48,915 nt of DNA from DASQHM01 sp035632095 (GCA_035632095.1 DASQHM010000220.1:1-48915), one strand, 5' to 3'; positions 1 through 8,825 are shown, counted from the first letter of the stretch. Translations and numbers: made by a program. The notes: generated from the sequence alone by a model not told the origin.

Positions 1-769
1 TCACCGGCTCGACCGCCGCGAACACGTCCCCCTGCGTCACGAAGCTCATTTCGAGGTCGAGCTGGTAGAACTCACCCGGCGAGCGGTCGGCGCGCGCGTC
101 CTCGTCGCGGAAGCAGGGCGCGATCTGGAAATAGCGGTCGAAGCCCGCCACCATGATGAGCTGCTTGAACTGTTGCGGCGCCTGAGGCAGCGCATAGAAC
201 TTGCCCGGATGCAGGCGGCTCGGGACCAGGAAGTCGCGGGCGCCCTCTGGCGAGGACGCGGTGAGGATCGGCGTCGAGAATTCGGTGAAGCCCTGGTCGA
301 GCATGCGGCGGCGGATGCTGGCGATGACGCCGGTCCGCAGCATGATGTTGCGGTGCAGCCGCTCGCGGCGAAGGTCGAGGAAGCGATACGTGAGGCGCGT
401 GTCTTCCGGATATTCCTGATCGCCGAATACCGGCATCGGCAGCTCCTCGGCCGCCGACAGCAACTCCATTTCCTCGGCCACCAGCTCGATCTCGCCCGTC
501 GGAAGATCGGCATTGACCGTGTCGGCAGTCCGCGCAACCACTTTGCCTATGACCGAGATCACGCTTTCGGCGCGCACGGATTCGAGCGCGCGAAATACCG
601 CGCTGCCGGTTTCCAGGACGCATTGGGTGATGCCGTAGTGGTCGCGCAAGTCGACAAACAACAGGTTGCCGTGATCGCGTTTGCGATGGACCCATCCGGC
701 GAGCTTGACGGTCTGGCCGGCGTGCGAGCGGCGAAGCTCGCCGCAGGTATGGCTTCGATAGGCATGCAT
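1..769 (-). CDS. aspS: Aspartyl-tRNA synthetase, N-terminal part (cut by window edge)
   Basis: Charges tRNA-Asp with aspartate in the cytoplasm; class II aminoacyl-tRNA synthetase. About 256 residues are present and the frame stays open to base 1, so the C-terminal catalytic remainder is missing. The N-terminal OB-fold anticodon-binding domain is visible (AGWVHRKRDHGNLLFVDLRD at about residues 25-44). The class II entry follows, with the segment RRRMLDQGFTEFSTPILTAS and then the flipping-loop motif SPEGARDFLVPSR. The motif 2 region reads YFQIAPCFRDEDARADR. The ATG at 769 starts MHAYRSHTCG, the usual beginning of this family; an ATG at 765 is in another frame. It cannot be decided from this fragment whether the enzyme is discriminating or non-discriminating (Asp/Asn). 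Confidence 0.97.
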   Translation of the reverse strand, partial: MHAYRSHTCGELRRSHAGQTVKLAGWVHRKRDHGNLLFVDLRDHYGITQCVLETGSAVFRALESVRAESVISVIGKVVARTADTVNADLPTGEIELVAEEMELLSAAEELPMPVFGDQEYPEDTRLTYRFLDLRRERLHRNIMLRTGVIASIRRRMLDQGFTEFSTPILTASSPEGARDFLVPSRLHPGKFYALPQAPQQFKQLIMVAGFDRYFQIAPCFRDEDARADRSPGEFYQLDLEMSFVTQGDVFAAVEPV

Positions 770-815
770 GGAACGACCGCTGAGCGATTGGCCGGGTGAA
801 GTCACACGGCCGGGC

Positions 816-832
816 CGCCCTTGTCAAGGGCG
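816..832. terminator. Hairpin between the caspase-like gene and aspS
   Basis: A perfect inverted repeat with 7-bp GC-rich arms (CGCCCTT and AAGGGCG) around a 3-nt loop, in the 80-bp gap downstream of the caspase-like gene and upstream of aspS. No U-tract follows, so it is only a candidate terminator, or an mRNA 3'-end stabiliser, for the minus-strand caspase-like transcript. Confidence 0.4.
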
Positions 833-849
833 CACTCGGTGCTGGGCTG

Positions 850-2397
850 CTAACGAAGCGCCTTCGGCACCAGGATGAAATCGCCGCCGTCGTGGCCCGC
901 CGAGCGCATGTCGGCATAAGCCGGGGTCTGTTCGGCATTGAGGACGACCGGCCTGCGCACCATCGAAAACAGCGTCTGGCCGTCGATGACGTCGGTGTTG
1001 TCGCTCAATGCGTCGAGGAAGGCCTTGGTGAACACGGAATGGCCGCTGCCGCCGCCGTCCATCACGGGCTCCATGCCGCCCGAGGTGAGTGCGGTCCGCG
1101 AGCGCTTGTCCTGCATGCGCTTGATCCAGGCCCGCTGGTCGGAATTCTGTCTCGGCGCGACCGCCACGCCGCGCAACAAGGTGCCCGAATAGCAGGAGTC
1201 GGCCACGATCATCACATGCTTAGCGTCGATGGCCCGCAGATTGTCGGTGATATCCGCGGTCGACACCCAGTTTGCCGGATTGTCGCTCTCCGCATCCACC
1301 GGCAGCCAGTAGCCGCGGTCGGCGGCCTCGTCGAGCACTCCGTGGCCGGCATAATAGATCAGCAGATTGTCGTCGAGCTTAAGTTGCGCCCGCATCTTGG
1401 AAATTGCGGTCAAGGTCTGGTAGCGCGTCGCGTCGGTGAGCAAGGTCACCTCGAATCCGTATTTGTCGCCGAGCACCTTCGCCACCGCCTGCGCATCGCC
1501 GATGGCCGTTCGAAGCTTAGGCAAGCTCTTGTAGCCATTGTTGCCGATCACCAGCGCCACGTAGCGCCCCGGGTTGAAGTCGAGGGCGGCGACGGCGGGT
1601 TTCGGCGGCGGTTCGGGAGCGCGCGGCGTGGCTGCGGCCTGCACGGCCGCGACCCGCTGCTGCTCAACGAGCTTCTGCTTCTCCGCCTCGAGTTTTTGCC
1701 GTTCGGCTTCCAGCTCCTGGCGCTGTTTCAGCGCCGCCTGCTCGTCCGTCAGGCGCTGGCGTTCCGCCTCGAGCTTTTGATGCTCGGCCTCGACCTGCTG
1801 GCGCTCCTTTGCCGCCGCCGCCGCTTCGGCCACTTGCTGGCGTTCCGCCGCGAGTTTGCGCCGCTCTTCCTCGATCGCCTGGCGCTGCTTCTCTTGATCA
1901 CCGTTCGACGTTGCCGGGGGCGGCGCCGCCGCCATGATCGAGCCGCCGGGCTTTATATCGCTGTTGGCAAGGAAGAACGTGCAATTGCGCTTTCCGAACT
2001 TGCCCTGCCCGCTGATCGTGTTGCCGTCCACCGCGCCGAACAACCCGACCATGCCGGTGGCCGAGGCAATGTCCGTCCGCGTCGTTTCGCCGGTGATCTT
2101 GACCTTCCCGTCGGGCGTGATCGTGCCCTCCACCTTGCCGTGGGATACGCGGCTGTTGACGGCGGTCGAAAAGCGGCCGTCCTTAGCCGTGACGTCAATG
2201 GACGTTTCCCAGGGGCCGGCCAGATTGGGGTCTCCGGCCACCGGCGAGCAACTCAGTGCGCCGCGCCAACGGCCGTCATAGGGATTGTCGGCGGCACACG
2301 CTTGCGAAACGCAAAGCAGCAGCAGTGGCGCCAAAAGCGCCGCCGCGCCGCCGCTGCCAAGCTTGAAAGTTCGTTTCCGCGCCATCGGGATCACCAT
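850..2397 (-). CDS. Secreted caspase-like (peptidase C14) protein with coiled coil
   Basis: Predicted exported protein of 515 residues. A Sec-type signal peptide covers about residues 1-36 (hydrophobic AALLAPLLLLC, cleavage near ACAA/DNP). A beta-rich domain follows to about residue 145. Next comes a long charged coiled coil of EAERQKLEAE-type repeats at about 150-235, a proline-rich linker, and a C-terminal caspase p20-like domain from about residue 255. The catalytic His-Cys dyad is visible as YYAGHG (His352) and DSCYSG (Cys402). Such metacaspase-like proteases cleave after basic residues in known members; the substrate here is unknown. The start is ATG 2397, which has GAGG about 6 nt upstream; ATG 2385 is the alternative. 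The frame continues upstream to 2634, but those residues look non-coding and overlap the promoter region of rnd. The gene is divergent from rnd. Confidence 0.9.
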   Translation of the reverse strand: MVIPMARKRTFKLGSGGAAALLAPLLLLCVSQACAADNPYDGRWRGALSCSPVAGDPNLAGPWETSIDVTAKDGRFSTAVNSRVSHGKVEGTITPDGKVKITGETTRTDIASATGMVGLFGAVDGNTISGQGKFGKRNCTFFLANSDIKPGGSIMAAAPPPATSNGDQEKQRQAIEEERRKLAAERQQVAEAAAAAKERQQVEAEHQKLEAERQRLTDEQAALKQRQELEAERQKLEAEKQKLVEQQRVAAVQAAATPRAPEPPPKPAVAALDFNPGRYVALVIGNNGYKSLPKLRTAIGDAQAVAKVLGDKYGFEVTLLTDATRYQTLTAISKMRAQLKLDDNLLIYYAGHGVLDEAADRGYWLPVDAESDNPANWVSTADITDNLRAIDAKHVMIVADSCYSGTLLRGVAVAPRQNSDQRAWIKRMQDKRSRTALTSGGMEPVMDGGGSGHSVFTKAFLDALSDNTDVIDGQTLFSMVRRPVVLNAEQTPAYADMRSAGHDGGDFILVPKALR

Positions 2398-2623
2398 CGC
2401 ACGCCTCAATAGGCTCAAGCATCGATTCCCAATAGTGAATCCTGGCTTAAGGGCGGAACGCCCGCAATCCACGCATTGCGAGGATGGCAGCGCGAACTCA
2501 TCTAGGCGATGGTGTGACGCCGCCACGCGCGAGATCGAAGCGACGTCGGCCGACACCTGCAACTCGCGAAATGCGGGATTCTGCTGCGACTCGAACCCTG
2601 TGATGGTGTATATCTTCGCCTCG

Positions 2624-3793
2624 ATGCTCATCATCGACTCGACTGCTGCGCTGCTCGCGTTCTGCCGCCGCTCGGAAGCCGCGCCCTACGTCACCGTCGA
2701 CACCGAATTCATGCGCGAGAATACGTTCTGGCCGCAGCTCTGCCTGGTGCAGGTCGCGAGCGCGGAGGAAGCGGCAGCGATCGATCCGCTGGCTGACGGC
2801 ATCGACCTCGCGCCGCTCTATGGGCTGATGCGGAATCCGAACGTGCTGAAAGTGTTCCATGCCGCGCGCCAGGACGTGGAAATATTCTTTCATCAGTCCG
2901 GCGCCGTGCCCGCGCCCATCTTCGATACTCAGGTCGCGGCCATGGTTTGCGGGTTCGGCGAACAGGCCGGATACGAGACCCTGGTCGCTCAACTCGCGAA
3001 GGCGAGCGTCGACAAGTCGTCGCGCTTCACCGATTGGTCGCGGCGGCCCCTGACCGAGCGCCAGATCGCATATGCGCTGTCGGACGTGACGTATCTCAGA
3101 ACCGTCTACGAGAAACTACGGCGGCGTCTGGGGCATTCCGGACGGGAAGCATGGCTCGGCGAGGAAATGGCGATCCTGACCGATCCGCGCACCTACGCGC
3201 AGCACCCCGAGGACGCCTGGAAGCGCATTCGAACGCGCACGATGAAGCCCCGGTTCCTGTCGTATCTGAAGGCGGTCGCCGCCTGGCGCGAGGTCGAAGC
3301 GCAGCGCCGCGACGTGCCGCGCAGCCGCATCGTGCGGGACGAGGCGCTGCTCGAAATCGCCAGCCACCCGCCAAGGACGGCGGAAGACCTGGCGCGGGTG
3401 CGAGGTTTTTCGCGCAGCATGGCCGAGGGCCGGCAAGGGGCCGAAATCTTGGCGGCTCTGGAAGCCGCGACTCCGCTGACGCCCGAGGAATTGCCGCCGG
3501 CCGACCGGGACGGGCCGCTGCCGCGCGGCATGGGGCCCCTGGTCGAGTTGTTCAAGGTTCTGCTCAAGATGAAATGCGAAGAGCACGAGGTGGCGCAAAA
3601 GCTGGTGGCGTCCTCCTCCGACTTGGAGCGGATCGCCGCCGATGACGAGGCCGCCGTGCCTGCGATGCACGGTTGGCGGCGGGACATCTTCGGCGAGGAT
3701 GCGTTGGCCTTGAAGCATGGCCGGCTGGCGCTCGCGGCCGTCGGCCGTCGCATTCGCCTGGTGCCGCTCGAACGCTCCGCCGCGGCGGACTAG
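2624..3793 (+). CDS. rnd: Ribonuclease D
   Basis: 3'-5' exoribonuclease of the DEDD family that trims stable RNA precursors such as tRNA 3' ends; 389 residues, the normal length. The exonuclease domain shows TVDTEFMRE (Asp26 and Glu28), the second Asp in FHAARQDVEIFF, and YALSDVTYL in the last DEDDy motif. A helical HRDC domain follows (residues about 210-290, RSRIVRDEALLEIA...). The chosen start, MLIIDSTAALL at 2624, matches where alphaproteobacterial homologues begin; an in-frame ATG at 2603 would add seven residues, and neither has a clear Shine-Dalgarno sequence. It converges on ppx across a region with two hairpins. Confidence 0.95.
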   Translation: MLIIDSTAALLAFCRRSEAAPYVTVDTEFMRENTFWPQLCLVQVASAEEAAAIDPLADGIDLAPLYGLMRNPNVLKVFHAARQDVEIFFHQSGAVPAPIFDTQVAAMVCGFGEQAGYETLVAQLAKASVDKSSRFTDWSRRPLTERQIAYALSDVTYLRTVYEKLRRRLGHSGREAWLGEEMAILTDPRTYAQHPEDAWKRIRTRTMKPRFLSYLKAVAAWREVEAQRRDVPRSRIVRDEALLEIASHPPRTAEDLARVRGFSRSMAEGRQGAEILAALEAATPLTPEELPPADRDGPLPRGMGPLVELFKVLLKMKCEEHEVAQKLVASSSDLERIAADDEAAVPAMHGWRRDIFGEDALALKHGRLALAAVGRRIRLVPLERSAAAD

Positions 3794-3811
3794 CGGCCTA
3801 GCGCATTGTCC

Positions 3812-3833
3812 GATCGGATGGAATCATCCGATC
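3812..3833. terminator. Hairpin downstream of rnd
   Basis: Perfect 9-bp arms (GATCGGATG and CATCCGATC) around a GAAT loop, starting 19 nt after the rnd stop codon. Placement fits a terminator of rnd, but no run of T follows. It stands beside a second, longer palindrome at 3864-3911 and could instead be part of the same dispersed element. Confidence 0.45.
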
Positions 3834-3863
3834 AGGAGGCCAACGCGCCAGATCAATAGCCTG

Positions 3864-3911
3864 GAGCATGATCTCATCCGAAAAGTCGGGCAACTTTTCG
3901 GGATCATGCTC
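3864..3911. repeat. Palindromic intergenic repeat (rhizobial dispersed type)
   Basis: A 48-bp imperfect palindrome. The outer arms are GAGCATGATC (3864-3873) and GATCATGCTC (3902-3911); the inner arms are CCGAAAAGT (3878-3886) and ACTTTTCGG (3893-3901), with a 6-nt loop. Its right arm ends in the first base of the ppx stop codon. From memory, this GCATGATC...CCGAAAA/TTTTCGG...GATCATGC layout resembles palindromes found many times between genes in Hyphomicrobiales genomes. Its site between the convergent rnd and ppx genes suggests a shared bidirectional transcript end. Confidence 0.7.
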
Positions 3912-5428
3912 TAGCGCCGCGCCCGCGCCATCCTGAGGTCGGGCTTGCGCCCCACCGCCTTGGCCAGCGCGTCCAAGCGCCGCGATACGGCCTCGCCGAT
4001 CAACGCCTCGGCTGAAGGCGAGACTTCCAACACCAGCTTTTCGCCGTCGAGCCGCAACCGTGCCTCCTTGGCGAGGCCGATGCTGCCACCGGTCAGCGTA
4101 TGCGCCAGGCGCAGCGCGAGACCAAGCTTCAGGGCCCATCGGGCCTCTTGATCGTCCACCAGCGCCAGGCCCGGCAGCGTGGTCTTGTCATCGATGCCGC
4201 CCTGATAGCGGGCGTAGACCGCGAGCGCCACGCGGGCGCGCGAGGCATGATCGATCCCGGCAAAGGGCGCGCGCAAAATGTGGCGGAAGGCTTCTTCGCC
4301 GCGATAGTCGGGACTGACGCGCCAGGCGGTATCGCTCAACAGGCACGCGGCAAACCGCAAGCGGCCATCGGCGCCGCTCTCGCCGGCAAACAGCGGCATG
4401 ACGAACTGGGCAAGTTCCTCGCCGTGTTCGCCGAAGCGTCCTTCGCGCGCGGCCATGTCGCGGCAGGCGACCAGCAAGGGATCGAGCTTCCGCACCGCAT
4501 CGGGCAGCGCGGCGAACTGCAATCCCTCGCGCAGGCCATGGGCGCTGAAAATGACGTCCGAGGGCGCTGCGCGCTTCAACAGACGGCGCAACGTCAGCGC
4601 GGCAAGCGGCAATGTGTCGAAGCGCCGCCGCGAAACACCCTCGATGCGCGCCAGGGAATCGCGGCTTTGGCGGCTTAGGAGCCGTACGATGTCTTCGGCC
4701 TGCGCCGTCGAGACGCGATAGTTATGGATGATATGGACCGGATAGTTGGTCTGCGCCATGTGAATGCGCGCGATGGCCCGCCAGGCGCCGCCCACGAGAT
4801 ACAGGCGGCGGCCTTTGACCCGGCCGAGCCAGGGCACGCCCTTGAGGGCGCCGTCGATATGTTCGCGCCGCGCCGAGTCGGACAGGGATTGCAGACGGAA
4901 GGGCCCGAGCGGAAGGGTGACCGATTCGCCGAGTTTGCCCGGAGATACCTCCACCAGCTCCAGCGATCCGCCGCCGAGGTCGCCCACCAGGCCATCGGCT
5001 TCGGGAATCCCCGAAAGCACGCCGAGCGCCGAGAAGCGCGCCTCCTCCGGCCCGGTCAGAATGCGTATGCGCACGCCGCAGCGCTTCTCCAGCTCGGCGA
5101 CGAACGCCTTGCCGTTGTCCGCGTCGCGCACGGCCGCCGTGGCCACCACGTGCAGGTCGGAAACATTCATGCGCCCGACCAGGGCGACAAAGCGCTGCAA
5201 CGTCTCGAACGTCTGCTCGACGCCCGCCTCGTTCAGCTTGCCGGTTTCCGCCAGGCCGCGACCGAGGCCGCATAAGACTTTTTCATTGAACTTCGGCGCC
5301 GGCGAACGCGCCGGGCCTTCGAACACGACCAAACGCACGGAATTCGAGCCGATATCGACGACGGCTACCGGGTGCTGATCGTTGAGTGCCGCTGCCTCGG
5401 TCGGGTTGGCTTGAGTCAGTCCCGGCAT
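3911..5428 (-). CDS. ppx: Exopolyphosphatase (Ppx/GppA family)
   Basis: Releases phosphate from the ends of polyphosphate; members of the family also hydrolyse pppGpp. 505 residues. The actin-like ATPase fold shows the phosphate-1 loop VDIGSNSVRLVVFEG (about 23-37) and the phosphate-2 loop GDLGGGSLELVEV. A C-terminal HD-like helical part follows. It lies 3 nt downstream of the ppk stop codon, so the two opposing enzymes of polyphosphate metabolism are made from one transcript. The start ATG at 5428 has no strong Shine-Dalgarno sequence of its own, which fits coupling to ppk. The stop codon overlaps the palindrome at 3864-3911. Confidence 0.95.
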   Translation of the reverse strand: MPGLTQANPTEAAALNDQHPVAVVDIGSNSVRLVVFEGPARSPAPKFNEKVLCGLGRGLAETGKLNEAGVEQTFETLQRFVALVGRMNVSDLHVVATAAVRDADNGKAFVAELEKRCGVRIRILTGPEEARFSALGVLSGIPEADGLVGDLGGGSLELVEVSPGKLGESVTLPLGPFRLQSLSDSARREHIDGALKGVPWLGRVKGRRLYLVGGAWRAIARIHMAQTNYPVHIIHNYRVSTAQAEDIVRLLSRQSRDSLARIEGVSRRRFDTLPLAALTLRRLLKRAAPSDVIFSAHGLREGLQFAALPDAVRKLDPLLVACRDMAAREGRFGEHGEELAQFVMPLFAGESGADGRLRFAACLLSDTAWRVSPDYRGEEAFRHILRAPFAGIDHASRARVALAVYARYQGGIDDKTTLPGLALVDDQEARWALKLGLALRLAHTLTGGSIGLAKEARLRLDGEKLVLEVSPSAEALIGEAVSRRLDALAKAVGRKPDLRMARARR

Positions 5429-5431
5429 GCT

Positions 5432-7624
5432 TCAGGAGAGCCTGAGGACGAGGCGCGGGATGGCGCCTCCATGCACGGCTTTGCCGCGGCCCGACAAGCT
5501 CGGATTGTTCATGAAGTAGTGGTGCGCGCTGAACGCCATCTCGTTGGCCTCGATACGTCGATACCGGCCGTCCGACTGCAGCAACCAGCTATGCGCCTCG
5601 TCCTTCAAATTGGCGAGCATAATCTGATCGAGCACCTGCTCGTGCACCGTCGGATTGGCGATCGGCACCAGAATCTCGACTCGCCGGTCGAAGTTGCGCG
5701 GCATCCAGTCGGCGGAGGAAATGAACACCTTCGCCTCCGCATGGGGCAAGCCGTGGCCGGCGCCGAAACAGACGATGCGCGAGTGCTCGAGAAAGCGGCC
5801 GACGATCGATTTGACCCGGATATTTTCCGAAAGCCCCGGCACGCCGGGCCGCAGGCAACAAATGCCCCGCACGATCAGGTCGACCTGAACGCCGGCCTGG
5901 CTGGCGCGGTAAAGCGCGTCGATTGCCGCGGGATCGACCAGCGAATTCATCTTGGCCCAGATCGCCGCCGGGCGGCCTGCCGCCGCGTGGGCGATCTCTT
6001 CGTCGATCATCCGGATCAGCGTGGCGCGAAGCGCGCGCGGCGACGCGGCTATGCGGCGCAATTGGTCGGGCTGCGCGTATCCGGTCATGAAGTTGAAGAG
6101 GCAGACGGCGTCGTGGCCGATGTCGGGATCGGCGGTGAAGAACGACAAATCCGTGTAAACCTTCGCGGTCACCGCGTGATAGTTGCCGGTGCCGAAGTGG
6201 GCGTAGGTGCGCAGGCCGCCGCCCTCGCGGCGAACCACCAGCGCCACCTTGGCATGGGTCTTCAATTCGATGAACCCGTAGACGACCTGCACGCCGGCGC
6301 GTTCCAGGTCGCGCGCCCATTTGATGTTGGCCGCCTCGTCGAAGCGCGCCTTCAATTCGACCAGCGCCGTCACGGACTTGCCGGCTTCGGCCGCCTCGAT
6401 CAGCGCCTTGACGATGGGACTGTCGTCCGAAGTCCGATACAGCGTCTGCTTGATCGCCACCACGTTCGGGTCTTGCGCCGCCTGGCGAACGAACTGAACC
6501 ACCACATCGAAGCTTTCGTACGGATGGTGGACGATGATGTCCTTTTGGCGAATGGCGGCGAAGCAATCGCCGCCGAAATCGCGAATGCGCTCCGGAAAGC
6601 GCGGATTGTAGGGCGGGAACTTCAAGTCCGGCCGGTCATCGACGATCAACTGCTTGGTATCGGCAAGGCCCAGAATTCCGTCCACCACCACGACGGCGTT
6701 GGCTGAGACTTCGAGCTCGTCCAGCACGAAACGGCGCAAGTCGTCGGGCATGGCCGCATCGACCTTCAGGCGAATCACCGTGCCACGCCGGCGGCGCTTG
6801 AGCGCCGTCTCGAACAGGCGCACGAGATCTTCCGCCTCTTCTTCGATTTCGATGTCGCTGTCGCGCGTGATGCGGAACAGCCCCCGGCCCAAGACCTCAT
6901 AGCCAGGGAACAATCGGTCCATGAACAGGCCGACCAGGTTTTCCAGGGACAGGAACCGGATCGCCGCGCCCGGCAGCCGGACGAATCTCTCGACTTGGCT
7001 CGGCAGCGGCAGCAATGCGTTCATGGGGCGGCCGTCGCGCACGCGACGAAGCTGCATCACGATGTTGAAGCCGAGGTTGGGGATGAACGGGAAAGGATGC
7101 GCCGGATCGATGGCAAGCGGCGTCAGCACCGGAAAGACGCGCTGCAGGAAATATCCCTCGAGCCATTGGCGCTCCGCATCGGTCAGGTCCTGGGGCTCAA
7201 TCACGGCGAAGCCGGCTTCGCCGAGCTGGCGCCGGAGCACGTTCCAGCAGCGCTGCTGCTCGGCCATCAATGCGCCTGCGGCCTGGTTGATCTCGACCAG
7301 CTGTTGCGCCGGCGTCAGACCGTCCTGGCTGATCATTTCCACGCCCGCCTTCACCTGACCCCACAGGCCGGCGACGCGAACCATGAAAAACTCGTCCAGA
7401 TTGTCGGCGGAGATAGACAGGAACCGCAGGCGTTCGAGCAAGGGGTGATGCCTGTTGTAGGCCTCTTCCATGACCCGGACGTTGAACGCGATCCACGAGA
7501 GCTCGCGGTTGATGAACCGGCCCTTGATCGTGGCAACGGCCGCCGTCCGCCGTTCGGCCTCCACGGCCTCGATCCGGGCGCCCTCGCCCGGCAGTTCGCC
7601 GACTGGTAAGATGTTGCCAACCAT
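5432..7624 (-). CDS. ppk1: Polyphosphate kinase 1
   Basis: Reversibly transfers the gamma phosphate of ATP to polyphosphate. 730 residues, the usual PPK1 length. The N-terminal helical domain has RFINRELSWIAFNVRVMEEA, and the middle domain carries RIRDFGGDCFAAIRQKDIIV followed by the HHPYESFD segment. The C-terminal phospholipase-D-like catalytic domains contain HFGTGNYH, with the His that becomes phosphorylated, and the second conserved segment with SSADWMPRNFDRR. The ATG at 7624 has GGAGAA at good spacing. First gene of a ppk-ppx pair, divergent from the sixA-like gene. No PHO box could be picked out in the 130-bp divergent region. Confidence 0.97.
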   Translation of the reverse strand: MVGNILPVGELPGEGARIEAVEAERRTAAVATIKGRFINRELSWIAFNVRVMEEAYNRHHPLLERLRFLSISADNLDEFFMVRVAGLWGQVKAGVEMISQDGLTPAQQLVEINQAAGALMAEQQRCWNVLRRQLGEAGFAVIEPQDLTDAERQWLEGYFLQRVFPVLTPLAIDPAHPFPFIPNLGFNIVMQLRRVRDGRPMNALLPLPSQVERFVRLPGAAIRFLSLENLVGLFMDRLFPGYEVLGRGLFRITRDSDIEIEEEAEDLVRLFETALKRRRRGTVIRLKVDAAMPDDLRRFVLDELEVSANAVVVVDGILGLADTKQLIVDDRPDLKFPPYNPRFPERIRDFGGDCFAAIRQKDIIVHHPYESFDVVVQFVRQAAQDPNVVAIKQTLYRTSDDSPIVKALIEAAEAGKSVTALVELKARFDEAANIKWARDLERAGVQVVYGFIELKTHAKVALVVRREGGGLRTYAHFGTGNYHAVTAKVYTDLSFFTADPDIGHDAVCLFNFMTGYAQPDQLRRIAASPRALRATLIRMIDEEIAHAAAGRPAAIWAKMNSLVDPAAIDALYRASQAGVQVDLIVRGICCLRPGVPGLSENIRVKSIVGRFLEHSRIVCFGAGHGLPHAEAKVFISSADWMPRNFDRRVEILVPIANPTVHEQVLDQIMLANLKDEAHSWLLQSDGRYRRIEANEMAFSAHHYFMNNPSLSGRGKAVHGGAIPRLVLRLS

Positions 7625-7754
7625 AGGTTCTCCGCACTATTTCGCATCGCGGCCGATGCTTGCCGCGGGTGCAGAGTATACTACACGGCCGTTCACGTTT
7701 CGTGACCTTGGCGCGGGTAAGCTCTCGGCCCGATAATACCCCTCCGGGCAGCTT

Positions 7755-8345
7755 GTGCGGGCTGCCCGGCGATGCCAATGCGTGCCCGGATACCCCCGCG
7801 CACCCAACCAGGAGCCACTGTCCCTGAAAACCCTGTACCTTTTGCGGCATGCCAAGTCGGCCTGGGACCGTCCCGAACTCGACGACCATGACCGGGGGTT
7901 GAACGCCCGCGGGCGCGCCGCGTGCGACGCGCTTGCCAAACATATGCGCCGCGCCGGGATCAAGCCCGCCCTGGTACTCGTGTCGAGCGCCCGCCGCGCC
8001 CAGGAGACTTGGAGCCGGATCGCGGCGGCTCTTCAGCGGCCGCCGCCGGTTCGCGAAGCGGCCGACCTCTATATGGCCGAGATCGGCGACCTGCTGCGCA
8101 TCTTGCGCGACGTCGACGATCGCGCCGCTTCGGTCATGCTGGTCGGCCACAACCCCGGCCTGGAAGAACTCGCACACGAAATTGTCGGCGGCGGAGCCCA
8201 GCAAGCGCTGAAGCGCATGGCGACAAAATTTCCGACCGGCGCCCTCGCCACGATCGAACTGCCGGCTAAACGTTGGCGTGACGTGGCGGGAGACGAAGGC
8301 CGCCTCACCGATTTCGTCACGCCCGCGAGTTTGGAAGAAGCGTAA
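7755..8345 (+). CDS. SixA-like histidine phosphatase
   Basis: Histidine phosphatase superfamily (phosphoglycerate mutase fold), closest to SixA-type phosphohistidine phosphatases. The RHG motif is seen in LYLLRHAKSAWDRPELDD, the second region in VLVSSARRAQETW, and the late catalytic His in MLVGHNPGLEELAHE. The listed start is a GTG (7755), giving 196 residues; another GTG lies at 7782. Both add residues not found in relatives, which normally begin MKTLYLLRHAKS. The conserved start would be the CTG at 7824, which has AGGAG 9 nt upstream (7810-7814), so initiation at CTG is quite possible. SixA-type proteins dephosphorylate His residues of phosphorelays or PTS proteins; the target here is unknown. 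Divergent from ppk-ppx; converges on the DUF2147 gene with 3 nt between stops. Confidence 0.9.
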   Translation: MRAARRCQCVPGYPRAPNQEPLSLKTLYLLRHAKSAWDRPELDDHDRGLNARGRAACDALAKHMRRAGIKPALVLVSSARRAQETWSRIAAALQRPPPVREAADLYMAEIGDLLRILRDVDDRAASVMLVGHNPGLEELAHEIVGGGAQQALKRMATKFPTGALATIELPAKRWRDVAGDEGRLTDFVTPASLEEA

Positions 8346-8348
8346 GAC

Positions 8349-8792
8349 CTACTCCACCCTGGTCCAGATCTGGGTCTTGCCGAGCAACGGCAAGCCCACG
8401 TAACCGCGCACGCGCAAAGTGTTCGCATCCTTCAGGGTGAGCGTGCAGCGGTAAGTCTCGCCGTCCTCGGGATTGTAGATTTTTCCTTCTTCCCAAACGC
8501 CGGTCTCGTCTTTCGATTTTACGAAGCTTCGCAGTAGCGGCAATCCCAGGATCGGCCGCGCCTTCATGTCCGCATTGGAGTTATGGATGTCGACTTTCGG
8601 CTTGCCGTCGTCGTCGTTCGGCTCCTTGAGCCAGACAATGGTGCCGCAGAGCATGCCGCCGCAGTCCTCAATCTTCACGTGGCTCTTGTCGTCTTCCGTG
8701 GACCAGACACCGATGGGCGTCGCATCCGCCGCTAAGGCACGCGCCGCCGCGAACAACACCAGCGCCGCCGTCACTGCCGCAACTCTGATCAT
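8349..8792 (-). CDS. DUF2147 family exported protein
   Basis: 147-residue exported protein. The N-terminal signal peptide (MIRVAAVTAALVLFAAARALAA) is followed by a compact DUF2147 domain: GVWSTEDDKSHVKIEDCGG near the mature N-terminus, a central block with Cys-rich CGGMLCGTIVWL, and the C-terminal LRVRGYVGLPLLGKTQIW. The family is periplasmic and of unknown function, with a lipocalin-like beta fold suggested for relatives. The ATG at 8792 has GAGGAG at good spacing. It starts 33 nt after the SDR gene and may be the last gene of the upstream operon. Confidence 0.88.
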   Translation of the reverse strand: MIRVAAVTAALVLFAAARALAADATPIGVWSTEDDKSHVKIEDCGGMLCGTIVWLKEPNDDDGKPKVDIHNSNADMKARPILGLPLLRSFVKSKDETGVWEEGKIYNPEDGETYRCTLTLKDANTLRVRGYVGLPLLGKTQIWTRVE

Positions 8793-8825
8793 CGTCGCTC
8801 TCCTCAAATCACGCCTTGCCGTTGT

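Noticed and set aside
72..938. 288-codon minus-strand open frame across aspS
   Set aside because: Overlaps aspS in another frame; Arg-rich shadow without any motif.
796..2412. 538-codon plus-strand open frame
   Set aside because: Exactly antisense to the caspase-like gene with its clear signal peptide and catalytic motifs; Arg/His-rich, no domain.
2398..2634. N-terminal extension of the caspase-like frame
   Set aside because: The signal peptide begins at 2397 with a good ribosome site; the extension overlaps the rnd start region.
5372..6706. 444-codon plus-strand open frame
   Set aside because: Antisense to ppk; no family features.
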